Origin: Ehretia macrophylla
Taxonomy: Eukaryota > Streptophyta > Magnoliopsida > Boraginales > Ehretiaceae
Length of the DNA stretch: 64,000 nucleotides
Assembly (NCBI GenBank): GCA_037974665.1
Contig: CM075770.1
Coordinates: 64,739,850-64,803,849 of the forward strand
Reading direction: 5' to 3'
The notes beneath the pieces were generated by a model. It searched no databases. It was not told the origin of the DNA and saw nothing but the letters and a program-made list of their open reading frames with translations. The translations under genes were made by a program, and so were the position numbers. Of this stretch, positions 24,606 to 36,567 are shown one piece after another (position 1 is the stretch's first letter; each line of letters opens with the position of its first letter).

Positions 24606-25164
24606 GTCGTGTTGAGGGCACAATTCCTTTTTGTGTTAACGGTTCACTGTCCCTGCCTAGAGAGATGGCCCATTCAGAAGGCCCAATGGTCTTAACGACA
24701 ACCCATCAGCTTCAACGACGCAGCATCCTCGCAAGCCGTGATATCGACGCGTTGAAGGGCCCTCTAATGTCTCGCGAGTAAGGTTGTCGTCCTTTTAACA
24801 GCTCACGACGTACGATCTGGGACGGAGAAACAGAGCAAAAATAGAAAAATGGCCCGAAACTGATGAAAATGTTCGATTTTGGGCTCTAAAAAGGGCACAG
24901 CTAGAAAGCTTGCTGCCCCCGTCGTAGTGCTCTCGGAGAGCTTTGCAACGGTATGCTGTGCGCCGTGTAACTCCGTACGGATCAAAAGTTATAGGCACCA
25001 GAGCGACGGAGACCTGGTCACAAGCCCTACGCCCTCGGTTTGCTGGCCCAGCTTCTACGTGAATCCAAGTTGTCTTGCTCAAGGTGCCGTGGGATTCAAT
25101 AATAGAAAAGTGGTGGATAAAGTATCTTGGCAGCCCTAACCGAATCAAAAAAAATTGAAAAATG

Positions 25165-25282
25165 GGGTGCAACACGAGGACTTCCCAAGGGGTCACCCAT
25201 CCTACTACTATTGTCACCCAAGCACGCTTAACTTCGGAGTTCTGATGGGATCCGGTGCATTAGTGCTGGTATGATCGCACCC
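25165..25282 (-). rRNA. 5S rRNA gene copy 38 (class A)
   Basis: Five substitutions, three of them in the intermediate element (nt 67, 70 and 72). Confidence 0.92.
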
Positions 25283-25845
25283 GTCGTGTTGATGGCACAA
25301 TTCCCTTATGTGTTAACGATTCACAGTCCCAACCTAGATAGATGGCTTATTGAGAAGGCCTAATGGGCTTAACGACAACCCATCCGCTTCAACAACCCAT
25401 CATCCTCACAAGGTAAGATATCGACGCGTTGTATGGCCCTTTAATGTCATGCGAGTAAGGTTGACGTCATTTTAACAGCTCACGACGTACGATCCGAGAC
25501 AGAAGAACAGAGCAAAAATAGAAAAGTAGCCAAAAACTGATGAAAACGTTCAATTTTGGGCTCCAGAAAGGGCATAGCAAGCAAGCAAGCAAGCTATCAC
25601 TATCGTAGAGCTCTCATAGAGCATTGCAATGGTATGTTGTGCGCCGTATAGCTCCTTACGGATCAAAAGTTATGGGCTCCTGAGCGACGGAGAGCAGGTC
25701 ACAAACCCTACGCCCTCGGTTTGCTGGCCCACCTCTACGTGAAGCGAAGTTGTCTTGCTCAAGGTGCCATGGGATTTTATAATAGAAATATGGTGGATAA
25801 AGTATCTTGGCAACCCTAACCGGAGCGAAAAAAAATAGAAAAGGG

Positions 25846-25963
25846 GGGTGCAACACGAGGACTTCCCAGGGGGTCTCCCATCCTAGTACTACTCTCGCCC
25901 AAGCACGCTTAACTTCGGAGTTCTGATGGGATCCGGTACATTAGTGCTGGTATGATCGCACTC
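25846..25963 (-). rRNA. 5S rRNA gene copy 39 (class A)
   Basis: Three substitutions (nt 2, 26 and 88). The spacer at lower coordinates carries a small GCAA expansion near 25577-25594, giving a 681-bp unit. Confidence 0.95.
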
Positions 25964-26522
25964 GTTGTGTTGAGGGCATAATTCCGTTATGTGTTAACGG
26001 TTCACAGTCCTAGCCTAGAGAGATGGCTCATTCAAAAGGCCCAATGTGCTTAACGACAACCTATCTGCTTCAACAACGTAGCATCCTCGCAAGACGTGAT
26101 ATCAACGTGTTGTAGGGCCCTCTAATGTCCCGCGAGTAAGGTTGTCGTCCTTTTAACAGCTCACGATGTATGATTTGGGACGGAAAAATAGAACAAAAAT
26201 AAAAAAATTACCCGAAACAGATGAAAATGTTCGATTTTGGGCTCTGAAAAGGGTACAACGACCAAACTTGCTGCCCCCGTCGTAGTGCTCTCGGAGAGCT
26301 TTGCAACGGTATGTTGTGCGCCGCGTAACTCCGTACGGATCAAAAGTTATGGGCACCGGAGCGCTGGAGGCCTGGTCAAAAGCCCTACGCCCTCGATTTG
26401 CTGGCCCAACATCCACGTGAAGCGAAGTTGTCTTGCCCAAGGTGCCGTGGGATTCAATAATAGAAATGTGGTGGATAAAGTATCTTGGCAACCCTATCTG
26501 GAGCAAAAAAAATTGAAAAAGC

Positions 26523-26640
26523 GGGTGCAACAGGAGGACTTCCCAGGGGGTCAACCATCCTAGTACTACTCTCACCCAAGCACGCTTAACTTCGGAGTTC
26601 TGATGGGATCCGGTGCATTAGTGCTGGTATTATCGCACCC
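26523..26640 (-). rRNA. 5S rRNA gene copy 40 (class A)
   Basis: Four substitutions (nt 10, 67, 87 and 108). Box A is intact. Confidence 0.94.
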
Positions 26641-27199
26641 GTCGTGTTGAGGGCACAATTCCTTTATGTGTTAACGGTTCACAGTCCCAGCCTAGAGAGA
26701 TGGCCCATTCAGAAGGCCCAATGGGCTTAACGACAACCCATCTGCTTCAACGACGCAGCATCCTCGCAAGACAAGATATCGATGCATTGTAGGGCCCTCT
26801 AATGTCCTGCGAGTAAGGTTGTCCTCCTTTTAACAGCTCATGACGAACGATACGGGACGGAAAAACAGAGTAAAAATAGAAAAGTGGCCTGAAACTGATG
26901 AAAACGTTCGATTTTGGTCTCCAAAAAGGGCACAGCAAGCAAGCTAGTTGCCCCTGTCGTAGAGCTCTCGGAAAGCTTTGCAACGGTATGTTGTGCGCCG
27001 CGTAATTCCTTACGGATCAAAAGTTATGGGCTCCGGAGCAACGAAGACCAGGTCACAAGCCCTACGCCCTCGGTTTGCTGGCCCAGCCTCCACGTGAAGC
27101 GAAGTTGTCTTGCCTAAGGAGCCGTGGGATTCGATAATAGAAATGTAGTGGATAAAGTATCTTGGCAACCCTAACCGGAGCAAAAAAAATTGAAAAGGG

Positions 27200-27317
27200 G
27201 GGTGCAACACGAGAACTTCCCAGGGGGTCACCCATCCTAATACTACTCTCGCCCAAGCACGCTTAACTTCGGAGTTCAGATGGGATCCTGGGCATTAATG
27301 TTGGTATGATCGCACCC
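27200..27317 (-). rRNA. 5S rRNA gene copy 41 (last class A copy)
   Basis: Seven substitutions. It is the last gene before the over-long 839-bp unit in which the array switches to class B. Confidence 0.91.
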
Positions 27318-27526
27318 GTCATATTGAGGGCACAATTCTGTTATGTGTTAACGGTTCACAGTCCCTGCCTTGAGAGATGGCCCATTCAGAAGGCCCAATG
27401 GCCTTAACGACAACCCATCCACTTCAACAACGCAGCATCCTCGCAAGTTGTGATATCGACGCATTGTAGGGCGCTCTAATGTCCCGCGAGTAAGATTGTC
27501 ATCCTTTTGACAGCTCACGACGTACG

Positions 27527-27848
27527 ATCTGGGACGGAAAAACAGAGCAAAAATAGAAAAATGGCCCGAAACTGATGAAAATGTTCGATTTTGGGCTCTA
27601 AAAAGGGCACAGCGACCAAGCTTGCTGCCCCCGTTGTAGTGCTCTTGGATAGATTTTCAACGGTATGTTGTGCGCCGTGTAACTCCATCCGTGACGGAAA
27701 AACTTAGCAAAAGAAGAAAAGTGGTCTGAAACTGAGGAAAACGTTTGATTTTGGGCTCCGAAAATAGGTTCAGCCGAGCAAGCTTGCTGCCCCCATCGTA
27801 GAGCTCTCAAATAGATTTCCAACGGTACGCTGTGCACCGTATAACTCC
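27527..27848. repeat. Internal spacer duplication at the class A/B switch
   Basis: A spacer segment occurs twice in tandem: 27527-27686 in class A form and 27687-27848 in class B form, making an 839-bp unit. The first copy has AAAAAGGGCACAGCG. The second has the GCAGCCGAGCAAGC form. Confidence 0.85.
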
Positions 27849-28038
27849 TTACGGATCAAAAGTTATGGGCACCGGAGCGACGGAGACCTGGTCACAAGCC
27901 CTACGCCCTTGGTTTAATGGCCCAGCCTCTACGTGAAGCGAAGTTGTCTTGCCCAAGGTGCCGTGGGATTCGATAATAGAAATGTTGTGGATAAAGTATC
28001 TTGGCAACCCTAACTGGGGAAAAAAAAATTGAAAAGGT

Positions 28039-28156
28039 GGGTGCAACACGAGGACTTCCTAGGGGGTCACCCATCCTAGTACTACTATCGCCCAAGCATG
28101 CTTAACTTCGGAGTTCTGATGGGATCCGGTGCAATAGTACTGGTATGATAGCACCC
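28039..28156 (-). rRNA. 5S rRNA gene copy 42 (first class B copy)
   Basis: Six substitutions, one in box A (nt 58). Its upstream flank already has the class B form ACAAATCC. Confidence 0.92.
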
Positions 28157-28717
28157 GTCATGTTGAGAGCACAAATCCTTTATGTGTTGACGGTTCACAG
28201 CCCCAGCCCAGAGAGATGGCCCATTCAAAAGGCCCAATGGGCTTAACGACAACCGATCCGCTTCAACAACGCAGCATCCTCGTAGGACTTGATATTGACG
28301 TGTTGTAGGGCCTGTAATATCCCTCAAGTTAGGTTGTCGTCGTCTTAACATCTCACGACGTACGATCTGGGACGAAAAAATAGAGCAAAAGAAGAAAAGT
28401 GGCCCGAAACTGATGAAAACATTCAATTTTTGGCTCCAAAAATAGGCGCAGCCGAGCAGGCTAGCTGCCCTCGTCGTAGAGCTCTCGGAGAGCTTTCCAA
28501 CGGTATGCTGTGCACCGCATAAATCCTTACGAATTAAAAGTTATGGGCACCAGAGCGACGGAGACCTTATCAAAATCCCCACGCCCTCGGTTTGCGGGCC
28601 CAGCCTCTACGTGAAGCGAAGTTGTCTTGCCGAAGGTGCCGTGGGATTAGGTAATAGAAATGTGGTGGATAAAGTATCTTGGCAACCCTAACCGGGGCAA
28701 AAAAAATTGAAAATGGG

Positions 28718-28835
28718 GGGTACAACACGAGGACTTCGCAGGGGGTCACCCATCCTAGCACTACTCTTGCCCAAGCACGCTTAACTTCGGAGTTCTGATG
28801 GGATCCGGCGCATTATTGCTGGTATGATCGTACCT
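28718..28835 (-). rRNA. 5S rRNA gene copy 43 (class B), diverged
   Basis: Eight substitutions, including nt 1 and nt 5. The LTR element lies 531 bp further right, in the next unit's spacer. Confidence 0.88.
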
Positions 28836-29361
28836 GTCATGTTGTGGTCACAAATCCTTTATGTGTTGACGGTTCACAGTCCCAGCATAGAGAGATGGCC
28901 CATTCAAAAGGCCCAATGGGCTTAATGACAACCCATCTGCTTTAACAACGCAGCATCCTCACAAGACGTGATATCGACGGGTTGTAGGGCCCTGTAATAT
29001 CCCGTGAGTTAGGTAGTCGTCCTTTTAACAGCTCACGACGTACGATCCAGGACAAAAAAACATAGCAAAAGAAGAAAAGTGGCTCGAAACTGATGAAAAC
29101 ATTCAATTTTGGGCTTCGAAAATAGGCGCAGCTCAACAAGCTTGCTGCCCCTGTCGTAGAGCTCGTGGAGAGCTTTTCAACGGTATGCTGTGCGCCGTGT
29201 AACTCCTTACGGATGATAAGTTATGGGCACCGGAGCGACGGAGACCTGGTGACAAGCCCTACGCCTTCGGTTTGCGGGCCCAGCCTCTACGTGAAGCGAA
29301 GTTGTCTTGCCCAAGGTGCTGTGGGATTCGGTAATAGAAATTTGGTTGATAAAGTATCTTG

Positions 29362-29366
29362 GCAAC
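29362..29366. repeat. Target site duplication GCAAC, left
   Basis: GCAAC directly precedes the LTR start TGTGATACC and matches 36414-36418. In uninterrupted units the site reads CTTGGCAACCCTAACC. Confidence 0.9.
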
Positions 29367-32122
29367 TGTGATACCCCGAACCTAACACGCATTTAGTAGT
29401 ATTTAACTCCATTTAATTAAGTGTTTAATTAATTTGATCATTCATTTTGCACTATTTTGATATTTCTTTTAATAGCATTCAAATAATTTTTATATTGATT
29501 AGTTTAAAAGATTATTACCTATTTTTGTTGTTTATAGTAATTGGATTTATTTTCTTATATTTAATTAAGTGTCATCTTAAATGTTAGTATTTAATTGCTT
29601 TTGATTACTTGCTTATATTAACTTGTTCATTTGAATCTTAGCATTAATTTCATAATTCGTTAAAATATTCTAGAAATAGTTAAATTATTTATTTTTAAAT
29701 GAATATTGATTATTTTGATTATTTTAATAATCGATTTTAATTGTCTTGCATTAAAATTACTCGGTTTTCAATTAAATGAGAAAAGTAACTTCGAGCCGGA
29801 GTGAATTTTAAACTATTCTATTATTTTACTTTTCAAAAAAAATTATAGTTTTATATTATTGCTCATCATTTTATTAGCGATCATTTATTGACCGTTTGAT
29901 CGTAGTGCATCGAAAATGAGAGTTAGAGAAATATTCATCGGACTTAGTGAAAAATGGTTTTAGCTTAATTTAACTAGTTTTAGTTGTTTTTCATTTAATT
30001 GCATTGTTTTAACTTGAATTAGATTAAATGGTATCAAAATAAGCTTATTTGACTGTTTTTAACTTAAGCTTGATTTTGCAAAAGACCAAAATTCCCTTTG
30101 TCATCTTTTAAAAATAAAACAAGGCAAAAATCAAAACAAACAAAACCACAAATGACCATTTTGTCCCCCCACCCATGGTCGAATGCTTCCAAGGAGAAAA
30201 AAAATAATTTTGCTTCAATTTTCTTCTACAATCATGTGTGGAATTGCTTGGGAGTAGTAGCTCGGGTCCTTGTAGGGCTTCCTCGTCAATCTCTGTGAGC
30301 GTTTTCACGTTTTTGTTCATTTATATTCAAATTTGATTTTTGATTCAATTTCTTAGATTTGATATTTAATGCGTTATAATGCTTGAAATTCCTTGGAATT
30401 GCCTCTTTAGAGTTCGTAGAGCATTGCTTGTTAGTTATTTAGCAATTTTTACGGTTAGAAATGCAAATTGAATTTAGGCAAGAATGTGAATAGTAAAAGT
30501 GAATAGTAAAACCCTAGAATTTCATATTTTTTATCCGAATTGCGATTTCTTGATTTGGATAGGTGCCATTAATGATAGAAAGATAAAATGTCCAATAAAA
30601 ACAGACCGGCCTTTGTTAAAATTTGAAATTAGACAAAGAAACGAAAAGGGGCCGTTTGACCAAAAGTTGACCGTGCTCGAATTGAGTTGGGGTTTTTGCT
30701 ATTGAGGGCATCGAAGCATTTTTGGCGCTGTTGTGGCGTTGAATGAGTGACCGGTTAACATAGCTCTAGTTCAAATGTAGTAGGTGGACTTTCGGGCTTC
30801 GGTTGGAAAAATGAAGTTTCGTGACATATAAACGTGCCTTGTAGTGCCTAAGTGAATGTAGTGAAATCGATTTCCTAATCCCGTAGCTCGTTTGCTCGTA
30901 ATTGACTTTGGAAGTTAAGAATTAAATAGTGATATTTGACGTTTTCGTGTTTGAATTGCTATTACGTGTTTAGTTGATGTTCTTGTTAAAGTTAATGATA
31001 ATCATGCTTGAAAAGTTAATTGAATGCTAATGTTGATTGTAAATGCTTGATATCTCGTTTATCACCACTAATCTGCACTTTCGTGCTATTGCTCGTTTAT
31101 TGCTTGTATCTCGTATTGCATTGCATAGTGTCAGGCGCGTGAGTGATGGGCCTCTCTGGGTAGTCTTGGGCTGCCAGGGTTGGTTGCTCTAGCTCCGTGT
31201 CCTATTCCCATTCTCGCTAGGGATGCCGCCTTGGGTGATTTGGGTCGTAGATGTGTCGGGGTACTTTCAGAGTACACCCAGTGGATGTTATAAGGTGGTT
31301 GCGCGCTTATTGTCATCGTTGTCAACATCAAGCTCGAGATTGATGTAATGCTCGTGGAATCGAATCGCATGGTACATTGCTCGTATGAGTGAACCATAGC
31401 CTTCAGAGTGTGGTATAGCTTTGAATGGTTGTGATAATGCTTTTATTAATTGTTTATTGTATTGATTGTTTATATTGTTTGCTTACTTGTTAGTTATATT
31501 ACTTAACTGCCTTATTTGCATTGCACGACTTTCTTTCTCTCCACCTCGATATCTGTCTCGCCCTCACTAAGTATACGTGTTGTGTATACTCACTCCTCAC
31601 CACCACATTTCAGGAAATGCCATGTTAGCTGGAAAGTTCGTGGTTACGTGAAAGATCGTGCTTGAAGAGTTGTCTTGCGTGTTATGTGGCTGAGTTGTAG
31701 AAAGATGCAAAGATGTATATTTTCATGTAATGTATGTATTTAATGTTAAAAGTTATGTAATTAACTTAACTAGGTTTATTAGAATGGTATGATAGTCTAT
31801 TTTATGCAATAGGTTAGTATGGTTTAATTGTCAAGCATGAATGTACTTGTCAAAGTTGAGAAGAGATAGGTTAGTTTTTAAACTGGAATTGTATATTTAC
31901 TTGTGTTCGCTTGTTGAGAACCAAGGCTCGGATGGCCTTGAGGTGTTTGTATGGTTGGACACGGTGCTGGTCCACTTATATGCTGTCGCAGGTTTAGCAT
32001 TTTGCCTAGAAACAGGGGAGACTCTGTCCGTTTTCCCTAAAAAAATTTCCCGGGTTTGGAATTGGGTTGCGATTAGACTGATTGATAGAACTTCCGGTCT
32101 CGAGAGGGATCGGGGTGTTACA
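29367..32122 (+). repeat. 5' LTR of the large-LTR element
   Basis: 2,756 bp, nearly identical to 33649-36413, bounded by TG and CA. It contains only short spurious reading frames. One 88-codon minus-strand frame (31131-31397) is present in both LTRs simply because the LTRs are copies. Confidence 0.92.
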
Positions 32123-32125
32123 AGG

Positions 32126-32137
32126 TGGTATGAGAGC
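32126..32137 (+). other. Primer-binding site (initiator tRNA-Met)
   Basis: TGGTATGAGAGC begins three bases after the 5' LTR. It differs by one base from TGGTATCAGAGC, the usual complement of the plant initiator tRNA-Met 3' end. Confidence 0.75.
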
Positions 32138-33634
32138 TTGTTTAGCTCATAAGCCAGGACAGGGTCCTCGGTTTGTCAGGTAGTGATCCTTGAATGTGTG
32201 CTTGATAAGTGTGTCTTGAAAGTGTATGCTTGTATGTGAGATTGTGTGTCTTGACTTGAATGTATGCACCTATGTGATATAGTTATGTGTTATGTGCTAA
32301 ATGTGTGTTACGTGAAGTGAAGTGACTACTCATGTATCGAATTGGCATCGTGAATCGAATCGACCTCGTGAATTGTTATTTACTTGAAGTATTGCTTGTA
32401 ATGTGTGTATTGGAATGTCTTGACTTGGTTGTGCCGTGATTTGAATTGATTATGTTGTGCTTGACTTGATTGTCGTGCTTGAATGACTTTGATGATTAAA
32501 TTGTTTTGTAAACTCTTTTACAAATATGCTTGCATAATAGATTAAAGCATATATGTATAACTGTGATATCTTGGCATTCATACATGTCTTGTTGAAATGG
32601 TAAGAAAGACTTCTTCCTTCCCCTGAAGAGAGGTGATTTGTAGCAGGCCTCCAAGTTGTGTGGACTAGCGGGAATGAGAAGTATTTGGTTAGCCTTTATT
32701 TGGGAGTTGGTATTTGTCTTTGAAGCACTGTTACTAGCATTCTTCTAAGGCTTTCATTTGCGGTTGGCAATCATAAAAGGATAACTTTCCTTGGGATTTC
32801 TATACGACGACTCTTGCGAACATTCTTTTGGTATTTTCTTACTGGGTTTCCTTATTGGCAAGTTTGTACGAAGTTCTCACTTGGTGAACAGTGAAAAGGC
32901 CTTGGAGTTTGGTTTTGTATGTTGTGCACCTACTCGGGAATCTCACTCGGGTTTCTCATCTGGTTGGAAAAACTATATTTGTTATTTAACTTGACTGTCT
33001 TATTAGACACATGATAATTTCTCAAGTATTTCCTTTGGCATTCTTTTCAGCATTTGATAGTGGTACTCGGAATCTAATTGGTTATCTTGTTAGGTCTTTC
33101 ACTCGAAGACTATCTCGATGTATTGGTATATATAGGCATACATACTGGATTCCTTATTCAGGGACATATGGGAGTTATTATTTGAAAGACTTCTTTGGAA
33201 CTTTTTGAAGTATGTTTGACTTGGTTTTCTTAGTATTTTCTCAGCACTCCTAACAGAGAATTCTTCTATGGTATTCATGACCAGCGAGGTACTTCTACGA
33301 ACCTCTGGATGGGGTCTTTGTTTGAGCCTTTATTTGGCATCTTGCTTGGGAGTTCTCGGGCAGTAATAGTTGAACTTCTACTGGATATTCGTATGTGGGA
33401 TATTCTTTCGGTATTTTCTTGTCATTATTATGCGGTATTAGTATTATTTACAGTACATTTGCTTTAGTCTTTAGTTGGTATTTTCTCGACACTCTTGGTT
33501 AGGATTTCTATTTGGATTTTCCTACGGTTGTCTTATTCAGTATCATACTCAGCAACCGATGAAGATTAGTCAGAGTTGGATGTTAGATGATGCGAAGTTC
33601 TATTGGAAGAAGAATTGCGAGGATGCAATTGTTT
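32138..33634 (+). other. Interior of the large-LTR element, no coding capacity
   Basis: A T-rich stretch between the primer-binding site and the polypurine tract. The longest reading frames are about 65 codons and I recognise none. The string GTATTTTCT recurs at about 32830, 33233, 33412 and 33478, so part of the interior may come from degenerate short repeats. Confidence 0.6.
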
Positions 33635-33648
33635 TAAGGGGCGAAACA
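33635..33648 (+). other. Polypurine tract of the large-LTR element
   Basis: AAGGGGCGAAACA lies immediately before the 3' LTR, where plus-strand priming would occur. It is interrupted by two C bases, so the call rests mainly on position. Confidence 0.55.
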
Positions 33649-36413
33649 TGTGATACCCCGAACCTGACACGCATTTAATAGTATTTAACTGCATTTAATT
33701 AAGTGTTTAATTAATTAGATCATTCATTTTGCACTATTTTGATATTTCTTTTAATAGCATTCAAATAATTTTTATATTGATTAGTTTAAAAGATTATTAC
33801 CTATTTTTATTGTTTATAGTAATTGGATTTATTTTCTTATATTTAATTAAGTGTCATCTTAAATGTTAGTATTTAATTGCATTTGATTACTTGCTTATAT
33901 TAACTTGTTCATTTGAATCTTAGCATTAATTTCATAATTCATTAAAACATTCTAGAAATAGTTAAATTATTTATTTTTAAATGAATATTGATTATTTTGA
34001 TTATTTTAATAATCGGTTTTAATTGTCTTGCATTAAAATTACTCGGTTTTCAATTAAATGAGAAAAGTAACTCCGAGGCGGAGTGAATTTTAAACTATTC
34101 TATTATTTTACTTTTCAAAAAAAATTGTAGTTTTATATTATTGCTCAATATTTTATTAGCGATCATTTATTGACCGTTTGATCGTAGTGCATCGAAAATG
34201 AGAGTTAGAGAAATATTCCTCAGACTTAGTGAAAAATGTTTTTAGCTTAATTTAACTAGTTTTAGTTGTTTTTCACTTAATTGCATTGTTTTAACATGAA
34301 TTAGATTAAATGGCATCAAAATAAGCTTATTTGACAATTTTTAACTTAAGCTTGATTTTGCAAAAGATCAAAATGCCCTTTGTCATCTTTTAAAAATAAA
34401 ACAAGGCAAAAATCAAAACAAACAAAACCACAAATGACCATTTTGTCCCCCCCTCCCCCCTCCCCATGGCCGAATGTTTCCAAGGAGAAAAAAAATGATT
34501 TTGCTTCAATTTTCTTCTACAATCATGCGTGGAATTACTTGGGGGTCGTAGCTCGGGTCCTTGTAGGGCTTCCTCGTCAATCTCTGTGAGGGTTTTCACG
34601 TTTTTGTGCATTTATATTCAAATTTGATTTTTGATTCAATTTCTTAGATTTGATATTTAATGTGTTATAATGCTTGAAATTGTTTGGAATTGCCTCTTTA
34701 GGGTTCGTAGAGCATTGCTTGTTAGTTATTTAGTGATTTTTATAGTTAGAAATGCAAATTGAATTTAGGCAAGAAAGTGAATAGTAAAAATGAATAGTAA
34801 AACCCTAGAATTTCATATTTTTGATCCGAATTATGATTTCTTGATTTGGATAGGTGCCATTAATGATAGAAAGATAAAATGTTCAATAAAAACGGACTGG
34901 CCTTTGTTAAAATTGGAAATTAGACAATGAAACGAAAAGGGGCCGTTTGACCAAAAGTTGACCGTGCTCGAATTGAGTTGGGGGTTTTGCTATTGAGGGC
35001 ATGGAAGCACTTTTGGCACTGTTGTGGCGTTGATTGAGCGACTGGTTAACATAACTGTAGTTCAAACGCCATAGGTGGACTTTCGGGCTTCGGTTGGGAA
35101 AATGAAGTTTCGTGACATAGAAACGTGCCTTGTAGTGCCTAAGTGAATGTAGTGAAATCAATTTCCTAATCCCGTAGCTCGTTTGCTCGTAATTGCCTTT
35201 GGAAGTTAGGGATTGAATAGTGATATTTGATGTTTTCGTGTTTGAACTGCTATTACATGTTTAGTTGATGTTCTTGTTAAAGTTAATGATAATCATGCTT
35301 GAAAAGTTAATTGAATGCTAATGTTGATTGTAAATGCTTGATATCTCATTTATCGCCACTAATCTGCACTTTCGTGCTATTGCTCGTTTATTGCTTGTAT
35401 CTCGTATTGCATTGCATAGTGTCAGGCGCGTGAGTGATGGGCCTCTCTGGGTAGTCTCGGGCTGCCAGGGTTGGTTGCTCTAGCTCCGTGTCCTATTCCC
35501 ATTCTCGCTAGGGATGCCGCCCTGGGTGATTTGGGTCGTAGATGTGTCGGGGTACTTTCAGAGTACACCCAGTGGATGTTATAAGGTGGTTGCGCGCTTA
35601 TTGTCATCGTTGTCAACATCAAGCTCGAGATTGATGTAATGCTCGTGGAATCGAATCGCATGGTACATTGCTCGTATGAGTGAACCATAGCCTTCAGAGT
35701 GTGGTATAGCTTTGAATGGTTGTGATAATGCTTTTATTAATTGTTTATTGTATTGATTGTTTATATTGTTTGCTTACTTGTCAGTTATATTGCTTAACTG
35801 CCTTATTTGCATTGCACGACTTTCTTTCTCTCCACCTCGATATCTGTCTCGCCCTCACTGAGTATACGTGTTGTGTATACTCACTCCTCACCACCACATT
35901 TCAGGAAATGCCATGTTAGCTGGAAAGTTCGTGGTTACGTGAAAGATCGTGCTTGAAGAGTTGTCTTGCGTGTTATGTGGCTGAGTTGTAGAAAGATGCA
36001 AAGATGTATATTTTCATGTAATGTATGTATTTAATGTTAAAAGTTATGTAATTAACTTAACTAGGTTTATTAGAATGGTATGACAGTCTATTTTATGCAA
36101 TAGGTTAGTATGGTTTAATTGTCAAGCATGAATGTACTTGTCAAAGTTGAGAAGAGATAGGTTAGTTTTTAAACTGGAAATGTATATTTAATTGTGTTCG
36201 CTTGTTGAGAACCAAGGCTCGGATGGCCTTGAGGTGTTTGTATGGTTGGACACGGTGCTGGTCCACTTATATGTTGTCGCAGGTTTAGCATTTTGCCTAG
36301 AAACAGGGGAGACTCTGTCCGTTTTCCCTAAAAATTTTGCCCGGGTTTGGAATTGGGTTGCGATTAGATTGATTGATAGAACTTCCGGTCTCGAGAGGGA
36401 TCGAGGTGTTACA
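33649..36413 (+). repeat. 3' LTR of the large-LTR element
   Basis: 2,765 bp. It is longer than the 5' LTR mainly because of an expanded C/T-rich tract near 34446-34466. It ends GGTGTTACA before GCAAC. Confidence 0.92.
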
Positions 36414-36418
36414 GCAAC
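36414..36418. repeat. Target site duplication GCAAC, right
   Basis: Matches 29362-29366 and is followed by CCTAACCGAGG, the continuation of the interrupted 5S spacer. Confidence 0.9.
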
Positions 36419-36449
36419 CCTAACCGAGGAAAAAAAATTTGAAAAGGGG

Positions 36450-36567
36450 GGGTGCAACACGAGGACTTCCCAGGGGGTCACCTATCCTAGTACTACTCTC
36501 ACCCAACCATGCTTGACTTCGGAGTTCTGATGGGAGCCGGTGTATTAGTGCTGGTATGATCGCACTC
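36450..36567 (-). rRNA. 5S rRNA gene copy 44 (class B), next to the LTR insertion
   Basis: Eight substitutions, three in box A (nt 53, 58 and 61). The LTR element sits 36 bp beyond its 3' end. Its own oligo-T terminator (36429-36446) is retained on the gene side. Confidence 0.88.

Larger units (their letters stand above)
1..27686 (-). repeat. 5S rDNA tandem array, class A block
   Basis: This block holds 41 head-to-tail 5S genes, all transcribed on the minus strand, at a period of about 677 bp (595 bp in four short units). Positions 1-448 are the spacer of a copy whose gene lies off the left edge. Class A spacers are recognised on the + strand by CACAATTCC before TTTATG, GTTAACGG, AAAAAGGGCACAGCGAGC, GCCTCCACGTG, GATAATAG and CCGGAGC before the A-run. 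The copy entries below count differences from an array consensus that I built by eye. RNA nucleotide 1 is the highest coordinate of each gene, and box A is taken as nucleotides 50-64. Spacers contain no credible protein gene. Repeated short reading frames recur at the unit period and simply reflect the repeat. Confidence 0.95.
27687..29366 (-). repeat. 5S rDNA tandem array, class B block, first part
   Basis: From here the units carry class B spacer markers on the + strand: CACAAATCC before TTTATG, GTTGACGG, GGCGCAGCCGAGCAGGC, GCCTCTACGTG, GGTAATAG and CCGGGGC before the A-run. The first unit is mixed, still showing GATAATAG. The block holds two genes and stops where an LTR element has inserted in the spacer. 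The same subfamily resumes at 36414. Confidence 0.9.
29367..36413 (+). mobile_element. Non-autonomous LTR retrotransposon with large LTRs (LARD-like)
   Basis: A 7,047-bp element with two direct LTRs of 2,756 and 2,765 bp, a 5-bp target duplication (GCAAC), a primer-binding site next to the 5' LTR and a purine-rich stretch before the 3' LTR. The 1,526-bp interior has no recognisable gag, protease, integrase or reverse transcriptase, so it would depend on proteins from another element. LTRs begin TGTGATACCCCG and end CGGGGTGTTACA or a close variant. The long LTRs, iMet primer site and an LTR 3' region with GGGGAGACTCTGTCCG suggest a Ty3/gypsy-derived element; that assignment is inference. The LTRs differ by about two percent in the parts I compared. 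It lies in a 5S spacer, in the opposite orientation to the 5S genes. Confidence 0.88.

Noticed and set aside
1..29366. Many 60-140 codon reading frames on both strands in the 5S spacers, often starting MGSKKG, MTPWEV, MGESST or MIRKEL
   Set aside because: They recur once per unit because the spacer is a tandem repeat. They overlap the 5S gene on both strands, are broken in many units, and show no domain. They are not genes.
31131..31397. 88-codon minus-strand frame present in both LTRs of the large-LTR element (also 35422-35688)
   Set aside because: It is shared only because the LTRs are copies of each other. It has no recognised domain and no independent conservation.
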